From Pseudogemmobacter faecipullorum (GTDB taxonomy: Bacteria; Pseudomonadota; Alphaproteobacteria; Rhodobacterales; Rhodobacteraceae), in NCBI RefSeq assembly GCF_020539525.1, contig NZ_JACDXX010000003.1, positions 124,001 to 188,000 on the forward strand: DNA of 64,000 nucleotides, given 5' to 3'. The notes under the pieces were generated by a model that did not search any database, was not told the DNA's origin, and was given only the letters and a program-made list of their open reading frames with translations. The position numbers and the translations under genes were made by a program. Each line of letters starts with the position of its first letter. Positions within the stretch are counted from its first letter, which is position 1. Positions 25,081 through 32,878 of the stretch are shown here, in pieces.

Positions 25081-26871
25081 TCAGAGCGGCGCGCAGGCCC
25101 TTTCCAGCCAGGAGAGGGTTTCAGCGCTGACGCGCGGGCCGATCTTTGCCAGAACTTCGGCATGATAGGCATCAAGCCAGGCGCGCTCGGCCTGAGACAG
25201 CTGATCGGCGAGCACCAGACGGCGATCAAAGGGCGCGAAGGTCAGGGTCTCAAACGACAGCTGATCGCGGCCGTCGCCAAGTTTTTCGGCCGCATCCACC
25301 ACGATCAGATTTTCCAGCCGGATGCCGAAAGCGCCCTCGCGGTAATAGCCCGGCTCATTCGACAGGATCATCCCGGGCTGCAAAGCCACTTCCGAGACGC
25401 GCGAGATGCGCTGCGGCCCCTCATGCACCGAGAGGAAGGCGCCGACGCCATGGCCGGTGCCATGGTCGTAATCAAGGCCAAGGCTCCACAGATGCTGGCG
25501 GGCGAGGGCGTCGAGGTCACGCCCGGCAAGGCCACGCGGCCAGCGCGCCCGCGAAATCGCGATCATGCCGCGCAGCACCGCCGTATAGCAGATCCGCGCC
25601 TCCTCGCCCGGATCGCCGATGGCGATGGTGCGGGTGATATCGGTGGTGCCGTCCTGGTATTGCGCGCCGCTGTCGACCAGCAGCAGCTCTCCGCTCTGCA
25701 GCGCGCGATCGGTCTCTTCCGTCACCCGGTAATGGATGATCGCCCCATCGGGGCCCGCGCCGCAGATCGTGTCAAAGCTGATATCGAACAAAGCATTGCT
25801 GGCGCGGCGGAACTCTTCCAGCGCTCTGACCACCGCAATCTCGGTCAGATCACCCGGCGCCTCACGGTCGAGCCAGCACAGGAATTCGGCCATGGCCGCG
25901 CCGTCGCGCAGATGCGCCTCACGCGTATGGGTAATCTCGCCGGGGTTTTTGCAGGCCTTGGGAAGGCGGCAGGGATCCTCGCCAAAGCGGGCCTCGACCC
26001 CGGCTCGGCTCAGGATCTGCGACAAAGCCAGCGGCGCGGTCAGCCGGTCAAGCCGCACCGGGCCCTGCAGCGCGCTCAGCGCGGCGCTGAAGGCTTCGGG
26101 CAGGGCGAGGCTGACATCGGGGCCGAGCAGCTCTGCCAGCCCGTTCTCCCCGGCGCGCGGGGTGAAGAGGGTGACTTTGTCATCCGCAAACAGGAAGGCA
26201 AAGGCCTGGGCGACCGGATTGCGCGGCACGTCCTGGCCCCGGATGTTCAACAGCCAGCAGATCGAATCCGGCTGGGTCAGCACCGCCACCCGCTCGCCCG
26301 ATTTACGCAGCTCTGCGCCGAGGCGCTGGCGTTTCGCCGCGGCGCTTTCACCAGCCAGATCATCGGCATGAAGGAAAATCGCTTTCGCGGGCGGGGCAGG
26401 CCGGTCGGGCCAGATCGCATCGACCAGATTGTCGCAGGGGCGCAGAGTGATGGCCGTGCCCTGCAGCGCTGCCTCGATCCGGGCGATCTCATCGGCGGTA
26501 TGGAGCCAGGGGTCAAAGCCCACCACGCCTGCGCTCAGATTGTCGCGCAGCCAGTCGCCGGGTCTGATCTCGGGCCAGGCCACGGGGCTGAAATGCGCCA
26601 GATCGACCTGGGCTTTCACCTGGGTACGGTAGCGCCCGTCGATGAACACCCCCGCCGCTTCCTGCAGCGCGATACAAAACCCCGCCGAGCCGGTAAAGCC
26701 GGTCAGCCATTCCAGCCGTGCATCGCCGGGCGCGACATATTCGCCCTGATAGACATCGGCGCGCGGCACGATAAAGCCTTCCAGCCCCGCGTCATGCATT
26801 GCCTCACGCAATGCGGAAAGCCGTGCCGGACCCTGCCCGGGCGAGGCAGCACTGTCGAAACTCTGGAACAT
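25081..26871 (-). CDS. pepP: Aminopeptidase P family protein (Xaa-Pro aminopeptidase, M24B)
   Basis: Removes N-terminal residues before proline; dinuclear metal enzyme of the pita-bread fold. 596 residues in a three-domain arrangement: two creatinase N-like domains (about 1-310) and the catalytic domain (about 320-540). Metal ligands are visible in LLVDSGAQYQDGTTDITRT (two Asp), GTGHGVGAFLSVHEGP (His), LSNEPGYYREGAFGIRLENL (Glu) and the final Glu in SFETLTFAPFD. The length matches the long eukaryote/alphaproteobacterial type rather than the 440-residue E. coli PepP. Confidence 0.92.
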   Translation of the reverse strand: MFQSFDSAASPGQGPARLSALREAMHDAGLEGFIVPRADVYQGEYVAPGDARLEWLTGFTGSAGFCIALQEAAGVFIDGRYRTQVKAQVDLAHFSPVAWPEIRPGDWLRDNLSAGVVGFDPWLHTADEIARIEAALQGTAITLRPCDNLVDAIWPDRPAPPAKAIFLHADDLAGESAAAKRQRLGAELRKSGERVAVLTQPDSICWLLNIRGQDVPRNPVAQAFAFLFADDKVTLFTPRAGENGLAELLGPDVSLALPEAFSAALSALQGPVRLDRLTAPLALSQILSRAGVEARFGEDPCRLPKACKNPGEITHTREAHLRDGAAMAEFLCWLDREAPGDLTEIAVVRALEEFRRASNALFDISFDTICGAGPDGAIIHYRVTEETDRALQSGELLLVDSGAQYQDGTTDITRTIAIGDPGEEARICYTAVLRGMIAISRARWPRGLAGRDLDALARQHLWSLGLDYDHGTGHGVGAFLSVHEGPQRISRVSEVALQPGMILSNEPGYYREGAFGIRLENLIVVDAAEKLGDGRDQLSFETLTFAPFDRRLVLADQLSQAERAWLDAYHAEVLAKIGPRVSAETLSWLERACAPL

Positions 26872-26904
26872 CGGGCTGACCCTCAGCTGATTTATCTGAC
26901 CTTG

Positions 26905-26935
26905 CAGCGGCCGGAGAAGCTTGCTCCGGCCTGCT
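26905..26935 (-). terminator. GC hairpin between cobT and pepP
   Basis: GGCCGGAG and CTCCGGCC arms around AAGCTTG, downstream of cobT on the minus strand. No T tract follows, so termination is uncertain. Confidence 0.35.
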
Positions 26936-26945
26936 GTAAACCGGC

Positions 26946-28814
26946 TCAGCCGGCGCGCCGGGCCCCGCCGCGGCTCTGGGCTTTGGGGTCTTTGTCAAAC
27001 AGTCCGGCCAGCTGCTCGGTCATCGCGCCTGCCAGCTGCTCGACATCGGTAATGGTGACGGCGCGCTGATAATAGCGCGTCACATCATGGCCGATGCCAA
27101 TGGCGATCAGCTCGACGCCGCGGCGCTTTTCGACCATGGCAATCACATCGCGCAGATGTTTTTCGAGGAAGCTCGCCGGGTTCACCGACAAAGTGCTGTC
27201 ATCGACCGGCGCGCCATCCGAGATCACCATCAGGATCTTGCGGGCCTCGGGCCGGGCCAGCATCCGGCGATGCGCCCATTCCAGCGCCTCGCCATCGATG
27301 TTTTCCTTCAGCAGGCCCTCTTTCATCATCAGCCCCAGATTGGGGCGGGCGCGCCGCCAGGGGGCATCGGCCGATTTATAGATGATATGGCGCAGATCGT
27401 TCAGCCGGCCAGGCTGCTGGGGCCGGTTATCGGCCAGCCATTTCTCGCGGCTCTGCCCGCCTTTCCAGGCACGGGTGGTAAAGCCGAGGATCTCGGTCTT
27501 GACCTGGCAGCGCTCGAGCGTGCGCGCCAGAACATCGGCGCAGATCGCGGCAATCGAGATCGGCCGGCCCCGCATCGAGCCGGAATTATCGATCAGCAGG
27601 GTCACGACCGTATCGCGGAACTCGGTGTCTTTTTCCCATTTGAACGACAAGGGCGTGGTCGGATTGGCAATCACCCGCGCCAGACGCCCGGCATCGAGAA
27701 TGCCCTCTTCGAGATCAAACAGCCAGGAGCGGTTCTGCTGCGCCTGCAGGCGGCGCTGCAGCTTATTGGCCAGCCGTCCGACCGCGCCTTTCAGCGGGTC
27801 GAGCTGTTGATCGAGATAGGCGCGCAGCCGCTCGAGCTCGGCCGGTTCGGCCAGATCCTCGGCGCGGATCTCTTCGTCGAAAGCGGTGGTATAGACGGCG
27901 TAATTCGGATCGGCATCGGAATGGGCCGGGGGCGGCGGCGGCTCGATCGGTGCCTCGCCCTCGGGCAGCTCGGTCTCATCGCCGAGCTCCATCTCGGCAT
28001 TATCATCCATCTGGACCTGAGCCTGGCTCTCGTCCTGCTGCTCTTCCTGGGAACGTTCGGGCGAGGCCTCGGCCTCTTCGCCCTGTTCCTGTTCCTCGCC
28101 CTCGCTTTCGGGGCTGTCCTGATCTTCCTCGGCCTCGTCCTGGCCTTCCTCCTCATCGGGGCGGTCGGGATCATCACCCAGCTGATCGCCGTAACCGAGA
28201 TCCGAGATCACCCGGCGCGCCAGCCGCGCGAAAGCGCTCTGATCGGCCAGAACATCATCGAGGTTTTCCAGCGCGCCGCCGGCCTGTTCCTCCATGAAAC
28301 CACGCCAGAGGTTCAGCACATTCTCGGCGCCCGCAGGCAGTTTACGCCCGGTCGCCAGTGAGCGTACCAGATAGCCCGCCGCTACCGGCAAAGGCGCCTC
28401 CTGGGCACTGGTGATCTGGGAATAGCCTTTGCGATCCGCTTCCTGGCCGATTTTGGCGTCGATATTGGTGGCAGTGCCGGGCATGAGCCGCGCGCCCATG
28501 GCCTCGCAGCGGGCGGTTTCCATCGCCTCATAGATATCGCGGGCGAGCTGGCCCTGGGGCAGATATTTCGCCGCCAGAGCCTCGTTATGGAATTTGCGGC
28601 GCATGGCGAAAGCATCGGCAGTGCCGCGCGCGATCAGCACTTCCTCGCGCGTCAGGCGACGCGAGACCTGGGGCAGGCGCACGCCCTCTTTATTCATGCC
28701 AGGCGGGTCGACCGAATATGAGACCGACATCTCCGGATCATCGGCCAGTACTTTGGTGGCCTCTGCCAGGGCCTTTTTGAACGGATCGGCGGGATTGTCG
28801 CCAGGCTTGCTCAT
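26946..28814 (-). CDS. cobT: Aerobic cobaltochelatase subunit CobT
   Basis: Part of the CobNST complex that inserts cobalt into hydrogenobyrinic acid diamide in aerobic cobalamin synthesis. 622 residues: an N-terminal domain (1-205), a very acidic Glu/Asp/Gln-rich linker (about 220-300) and a C-terminal von Willebrand A domain (about 400-605) with the metal-binding DNSGSMRG. Full length. It follows cobS on the same strand, separated by 159 bp that carry an inverted repeat. CobN is not in the window. Confidence 0.96.
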   Translation of the reverse strand: MSKPGDNPADPFKKALAEATKVLADDPEMSVSYSVDPPGMNKEGVRLPQVSRRLTREEVLIARGTADAFAMRRKFHNEALAAKYLPQGQLARDIYEAMETARCEAMGARLMPGTATNIDAKIGQEADRKGYSQITSAQEAPLPVAAGYLVRSLATGRKLPAGAENVLNLWRGFMEEQAGGALENLDDVLADQSAFARLARRVISDLGYGDQLGDDPDRPDEEEGQDEAEEDQDSPESEGEEQEQGEEAEASPERSQEEQQDESQAQVQMDDNAEMELGDETELPEGEAPIEPPPPPAHSDADPNYAVYTTAFDEEIRAEDLAEPAELERLRAYLDQQLDPLKGAVGRLANKLQRRLQAQQNRSWLFDLEEGILDAGRLARVIANPTTPLSFKWEKDTEFRDTVVTLLIDNSGSMRGRPISIAAICADVLARTLERCQVKTEILGFTTRAWKGGQSREKWLADNRPQQPGRLNDLRHIIYKSADAPWRRARPNLGLMMKEGLLKENIDGEALEWAHRRMLARPEARKILMVISDGAPVDDSTLSVNPASFLEKHLRDVIAMVEKRRGVELIAIGIGHDVTRYYQRAVTITDVEQLAGAMTEQLAGLFDKDPKAQSRGGARRAG

Positions 28815-28841
28815 GGATCGACCCTGTGAATGAGAAAGGCC

Positions 28842-28960
28842 GGGGGCGCTTCGCCCCCCGGACCCCCTGAGGATATTTTCAGACAGATGAAAGCTGCTTT
28901 TTGTTCATCTGTCGAAAAATATCCCCGGGGGGAGGCCGAAGGCCGTGGGGGGCAGGCAGC
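28842..28960. repeat. Dispersed intergenic inverted repeat, complete copy
   Basis: Arms 28871-28891 and 28904-28924 match at 19 of 21 positions around a 12-nt spacer (ggatatttt...acagatgaa). They are flanked by a GC hairpin at 28841-28860 and a G/C-rich stretch to 28960. Related copies lie at 23791, 40359 and 43702. It sits between cobS and cobT. Confidence 0.8.
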
Positions 28961-28973
28961 CCCCTTTCTGTTT

Positions 28974-29948
28974 TTACTTCATCGCCTTTGAGGCCGCGCT
29001 CTCGGGCAGTTCCTCATTGAAGCAGCGCTGATAGAATTCGGCCACGGTCTGGCGCTCGAGCTCGTCGCATTTGTTGAGGAAGGACAGCCGGAAAGCATAG
29101 CCGATATTGCGGAAGATCCGGGCATTCTCGGCCCAGTTCAGCACGGTGCGCGGCGACATCACGGTCGAGAGATCGCCATTGGTAAAGGCGGTGCGGGTCA
29201 GATCGGCCACGGTCACCATCTGGCTGATTTCCTTGCGGCCCTCAGCGGTATTGTAATGCGGGTTCTTGGCCAGAACGATCGCGGCCTCGGCATCATGGCT
29301 GAGGTAGTTCAGCGTGGTGACCAGCGACCAGCGGTCCATCTGGGCCTGGTTGATCTGCTGCACGCCGTGATAAAGCCCGGTGGTATCGCCGAGGCCGACG
29401 GTATTTGCCGTGGCAAACAGGCGGAACGAGGGATGGGGCGTGATCACTTCATTCTGGTCAAGCAAAGTCAGCTTGCCATCATGTTCCAGCACGCGCTGGA
29501 TCACGAACATCACATCGGCGCGGCCGGCGTCATATTCGTCGAAAACGATGGCGACATTATTGCGCAAAGCCCAGGGCAGGATGCCTTCCTGGAATTTGGT
29601 AACCTGCTTGCCGTCCTCGAGCTTGATCGCATCCTTACCGATCAGGTCGATCCGGCTGATATGGCTGTCGAGATTGACCCGCACGCAGGGCCAGTTCAGC
29701 CGCGCCGCAACCTGTTCGATATGGGTTGATTTACCCGTGCCGTGATAGCCCTGGATCATCACCCGGCGGTTGTAGGCGAAGCCTGCGAGAATCGCCAGCG
29801 TGGTATCGGGATCGAATTTATAGGTCGGATCGATCTCCGGCACGCGGTCACTGCGTTCGGCAAAGCCCTTAACGCGCATGTCACTGTCGATGCCAAAGAC
29901 ATCGCGGACAGAAATTTCCTCAGTCGGCTTCATCGCAGTATCAGGCAT
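28974..29948 (-). CDS. cobS: Aerobic cobaltochelatase subunit CobS
   Basis: AAA+ ATPase of the MoxR type that powers cobalt insertion together with CobT and CobN. 324 residues. Walker [10 protein letters not shown] near 73-81, Walker [11 protein letters not shown] near 133, sensor ATANTVG near 181. The [15 protein letters not shown]-terminus is characteristic. Full length. The start at 29948 has only a modest GAGAG site upstream. Confidence 0.96.
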   Translation of the reverse strand: MPDTAMKPTEEISVRDVFGIDSDMRVKGFAERSDRVPEIDPTYKFDPDTTLAILAGFAYNRRVMIQGYHGTGKSTHIEQVAARLNWPCVRVNLDSHISRIDLIGKDAIKLEDGKQVTKFQEGILPWALRNNVAIVFDEYDAGRADVMFVIQRVLEHDGKLTLLDQNEVITPHPSFRLFATANTVGLGDTTGLYHGVQQINQAQMDRWSLVTTLNYLSHDAEAAIVLAKNPHYNTAEGRKEISQMVTVADLTRTAFTNGDLSTVMSPRTVLNWAENARIFRNIGYAFRLSFLNKCDELERQTVAEFYQRCFNEELPESAASKAMK

Positions 29949-30648
29949 GCTCTCGTCCGGAATTCAGGAGTACCGTGAGGTTCATGGAACATTACGCCCT
30001 CGGGTGCAAGAGCAGCGGCGGGGAAAGCGGGGCGTCCCGGCTCAGCCTTTTGGTGGCATGAACAGCAGATATTCCGGCGCGCCCGGGGCCGGGAAGGATC
30101 TCGTCCGACAGGAGCGGGGGCCGATGGCAGGAACACAGGAACAGGAGCAAGGCTGATCTGAGCGGCTGTGCTGGCGCTCTCTGCCCGGGGAGCGCTGGCG
30201 GTGCTGCTCTGTGAAGCCGGGCCGGGGCCGGGATCGGGGGCAGGCGCTGACCTGCTCAGCCTGCCGGTTTTATCGCTGGTTCTCACCGCTTTGCTGCCTG
30301 GCTTTGTGCTGACGGCCTTCTGGGGCTCGCGCCGGGGGCTGGCGGGGCTGGGTGCCACGCTGATGGCGCTGAGCGGGCCGCTCTTGCTGGGGCTGATGGC
30401 CGGGGTGCTGCTGCGCCATGCTTTCGCTCCGGCGGCGCTCGGCTGCCGCGCCCGGGCCTGCTGATCCGGGATCTGGCGGCGGTGCCGGAGGCGGCGGGGC
30501 GGATTTACCGCGAGGCGGCGCGGGAGGCGCCGCTCTCACTGTTCAGGCTGCTGGAGGGGGCAGTCTGCCCCGGCAGTGCCGGGCGGCTGCAGCTGCGCGC
30601 GGGCCTGCTGCGGCGCGCCCTGCTGCTGCAGCCTTCCCGCAGGCAGGT
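29949..30648. other. 700-bp region without a clear gene
   Basis: Lies between cobS and the J-domain gene, both minus strand. The first 220 bp hold nothing I recognise beyond the cobS promoter side. From 30168 a plus-strand membrane-like ORF and a second frame with similar composition suggest one gene broken by a frameshift (see the separate entry). Confidence 0.4.
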
Positions 30649-30664
30649 TCAGTCGCGGAAATAG
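30168..30664 (+). pseudogene. Possible small membrane protein gene, apparently frameshifted
   Basis: A GTG-started frame (30168-30464, 98 residues) encodes two hydrophobic helices (LPVLSLVLTALLPGFVLTAFWG, LGATLMALSGPLLLGLMAGVLL) and stops at a TGA. A different frame continues to 30664 with coding-like composition (GLLIRDLAAVPEAAGRIYREAAREAPLS, rich in G/C third bases) but has no good start of its own. Joining them near 30440 would give one protein of about 165 residues. No homolog is recognised. It could instead be two small genes, or chance reading frames in GC-rich DNA. It converges with, and overlaps by 16 bp, the J-domain gene. Confidence 0.3.
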
Positions 30665-31281
30665 CGGCTGTCCTTGATCTGATCCCAGGCCCAGACCACC
30701 TCCTGCAGCATCTCCTCCTGGCTGCGGTCGCCGCCGTTCATATCAGGGTGAAGAACCTTGATCAGCGCTTTGTATTGCTTGCGGATTTCCGGTTTGGTCA
30801 TGCTGTCGCGACTGTCGAGGATCTCCAGCGCTCTGCGCTCGGTCGGCGGCAGTTTGCGCGTGGCTCCGTTCACCGGCTTATTGCCGGGATTGAGCGTGCC
30901 CTTTTCGCCCAGAATCTCAAGCGGATCCCTGACCCCCATCCGGGCCCAGGAATTGCCATCGTCTTTTTTCGAGAAGGGCTTGGTCTCGCGTTCCCAGAGC
31001 CGGTCTTTCTCGACGATGCGGCGGAATTCCTCATCCGAAGTGCCGTCGAAGAAATTCCATTTCAGATTATATTCGCGGATGTGATCCTTGCAGAACCAGA
31101 AAAACTCTTCCAGCTGCTCGCGCGATTTCGGCGCGCGGAACTGGCCCGGTTTGTCACAATTGGGATAGTCGCAGCCCCGGGCATCGCTGGGGGCAACCCC
31201 TGCGGCGCGCCGGCCTGCGGATTTGCGTTTCTTATCCGTTGAAACACGGAGATCGAAGTTTAACGGGTTCTTATTTACCAT
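30649..31281 (-). CDS. J-domain (DnaJ-like) protein
   Basis: 210 residues with an unusual order: a C-terminal J domain (about 150-210) with HPD at 178-180 (KVLHPDMNGGD), no G/F-rich or zinc-finger region, and an N-terminal segment with Cys37, Cys42, Cys64 and His67 (GCDYPNCDKPGQF, FWFCKDHIREYNLKWNFF) that could bind a metal. It would stimulate an Hsp70 partner. Proteins of this layout next to bolA and cobS are typical of alphaproteobacteria. Divergent from bolA. Confidence 0.85.
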   Translation of the reverse strand: MVNKNPLNFDLRVSTDKKRKSAGRRAAGVAPSDARGCDYPNCDKPGQFRAPKSREQLEEFFWFCKDHIREYNLKWNFFDGTSDEEFRRIVEKDRLWERETKPFSKKDDGNSWARMGVRDPLEILGEKGTLNPGNKPVNGATRKLPPTERRALEILDSRDSMTKPEIRKQYKALIKVLHPDMNGGDRSQEEMLQEVVWAWDQIKDSRYFRD

Positions 31282-31366
31282 AGGGTTGCAGGGCCTCTGC
31301 TGCCTTCTCGACTCGGGGCGCTAGTTTTAGGTATTTTACCGGCAGAGAGAAGGGGGTCGTCCAAAA

Positions 31367-31618
31367 ATGAACATGACCGAAGAGATCCGCAGCCGGCTTG
31401 AGAGCGCGTTTTCGCCGCGTGAGCTGGAGGTGGTGAATGAAAGCTATAAACATGCAGGCCATGCCGGGGATGATGGCACGGGGGAAAGCCATTTCCAGGT
31501 GATGATCCGCGCCGATGAGCTTGCGGCTCAGGGCCGGGTGGCGCGGCACCGCGCGGTGATCCGGGCGCTTGGCGATATTCCGGCGCGGATCCATGCTCTG
31601 GGCCTCGATATCGGCTGA
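31367..31618 (+). CDS. bolA: BolA family protein
   Basis: 83 residues with the class II KH-like BolA fold: IRSRLESAFSPRELEVVNESYKHAGHAGD (with the conserved His of the HAGH type), SHFQVMIRADELAAQGRVARHRAVI and the terminal IHALGLDIG. BolA proteins act with monothiol glutaredoxins in Fe-S or iron signalling. The spacing to the divergent J-domain gene is 85 bp. The ribosome binding site is weak. Confidence 0.93.
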   Translation: MNMTEEIRSRLESAFSPRELEVVNESYKHAGHAGDDGTGESHFQVMIRADELAAQGRVARHRAVIRALGDIPARIHALGLDIG

Positions 31619-31743
31619 TATTGGCCGGGGCAGTGGCGGGGCGCGCCGCAGCGGGTCCTGTCTGTCCCGGAGGTCTGTCACAATGGGACGGCATCCGCCC
31701 GGGCTGATCCGGGCGGGAAATCATTCCTTACCGGGAGGTGGAG

Positions 31744-32211
31744 ATGCATTTCGATCCTGTGACCGACCTGTTTCTGGAGCGCCATTTTCAGGCAAAGCCT
31801 GCGACGCTCTGGCGCTGTCTGACCGAGCCCGGCCTGATTGAGCAATGGTTCGCGCCGCGCCCGGTCAGGGTGCGCGATGTGGTGTTCGAGCCCTGGCCCG
31901 GCGGCGCCTTTAACTCGGTGATGGATGTGCCGGGCATGGAGGAGATCAGGGGCAGGGGCTGCATTCTGGCGATCGAGCCCGAGCGGCGGCTGGTCTGGAC
32001 CGATCTGCTGCGCGCGGGCTGGCATCCCAACAGTGACAGCTTTGGCTTTACCGCGGTGACCGAGCTGAGCGCCGAGGCGGGCGGCACTTTCCTGCGCAGC
32101 TCTGCCCTGCATCGCAGCGAGGCGCAGCGCGCAGAGCATGAGAAAATGGGCTTTCATGAGGGCTGGGGCAAAGCCGCCGATCAGCTGGGGGAGCTGGCGC
32201 TCAGCCTGTAA
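31744..32211 (+). CDS. SRPBCC / AHSA1-type protein
   Basis: 155 residues, cytoplasmic, single Bet v1-like/AHSA1 domain (FQAKPATLWRCLTEPGLIEQWFAP, VFEPWPGGAFNSVMDVPG, ERRLVWTDLL, KMGFHEGWGKAADQLGELA). Family members bind small hydrophobic ligands or act as toxin-regulated or Hsp90-cochaperone-like proteins; no specific role can be given. GGGAGG at 31733 supports the ATG at 31744 over the GTG at 31738. Unlike the SRPBCC protein at 7244, it has no signal peptide. Confidence 0.85.
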   Translation: MHFDPVTDLFLERHFQAKPATLWRCLTEPGLIEQWFAPRPVRVRDVVFEPWPGGAFNSVMDVPGMEEIRGRGCILAIEPERRLVWTDLLRAGWHPNSDSFGFTAVTELSAEAGGTFLRSSALHRSEAQRAEHEKMGFHEGWGKAADQLGELALSL

Positions 32212-32318
32212 GCCGGTTTCGCGGCGGCCAGATGGCAGATGCGGCATGGACAGTATGCTGATTTTCCTGTCATTCTGGCGCCGACCCGGCGATCTCAGCC
32301 GGCCAGCCGGAGCCGGAT

Positions 32319-32771
32319 TTGACCGAAATTTCCCCTCGCCTGCCGCGGCTTGCCGCGCTTGCTCTCACCCTGTCCGGCAGTGAAGTGCTGCTGGTGCGCC
32401 GCGCCAATCCGCCCGATCAGGGCCTCTGGGGCTATCCGGGCGGCAAGGTTGAATTTGGCGAGACCATGGCCGAGGCGGCGGTGCGCGAACTGGCCGAGGA
32501 GACCGGGCTGGTCGCGGTGGCGGTTGAGGAGCTGGGCCGGATCGAGCTGATCGACCGCGATCCCGAGGGTGGGGTGCTCTATCATTATTACCTCGGCGTG
32601 GTGCTCTGCGAGGGCCAGCCCGGCCCGGTCTGCGCCGGGGATGATGCGGAAGAGGCGGCCTGGTTTCCCTTTGCCAGCGTGCTGGAGGGCGAGCTGGGGC
32701 TTAGCAAGGATGTGGCGCTTTATCTGCAGCTGGCGCTGGCCCGCCGCGAGGCCGCCGCTTTGCCGGGCTGA
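32319..32771 (+). CDS. Nudix hydrolase
   Basis: 150 residues with a complete Nudix box at 42-64 (G-x5-E-x7-REL-x-EE-x-G-L). Members of this compact type hydrolyse nucleoside diphosphate derivatives, for example ADP-ribose or oxidised nucleotides; the substrate is not predictable here. The start appears to be TTG at 32319 behind CCGGAG. I see no in-frame ATG close by, so the exact N-terminus is uncertain. Confidence 0.9.
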   Translation: MTEISPRLPRLAALALTLSGSEVLLVRRANPPDQGLWGYPGGKVEFGETMAEAAVRELAEETGLVAVAVEELGRIELIDRDPEGGVLYHYYLGVVLCEGQPGPVCAGDDAEEAAWFPFASVLEGELGLSKDVALYLQLALARREAAALPG

Positions 32772-32878
32772 GCCCGGCCAGCGCTTGTATCTGCCGGGGC
32801 AGAGGTTCAGTCTGCAGCCCTGCCTGTGCCGCGCCCCCTGGACTTTCAGGGCGGCGTTGCCTGAGGAAAGGGAAAGTC

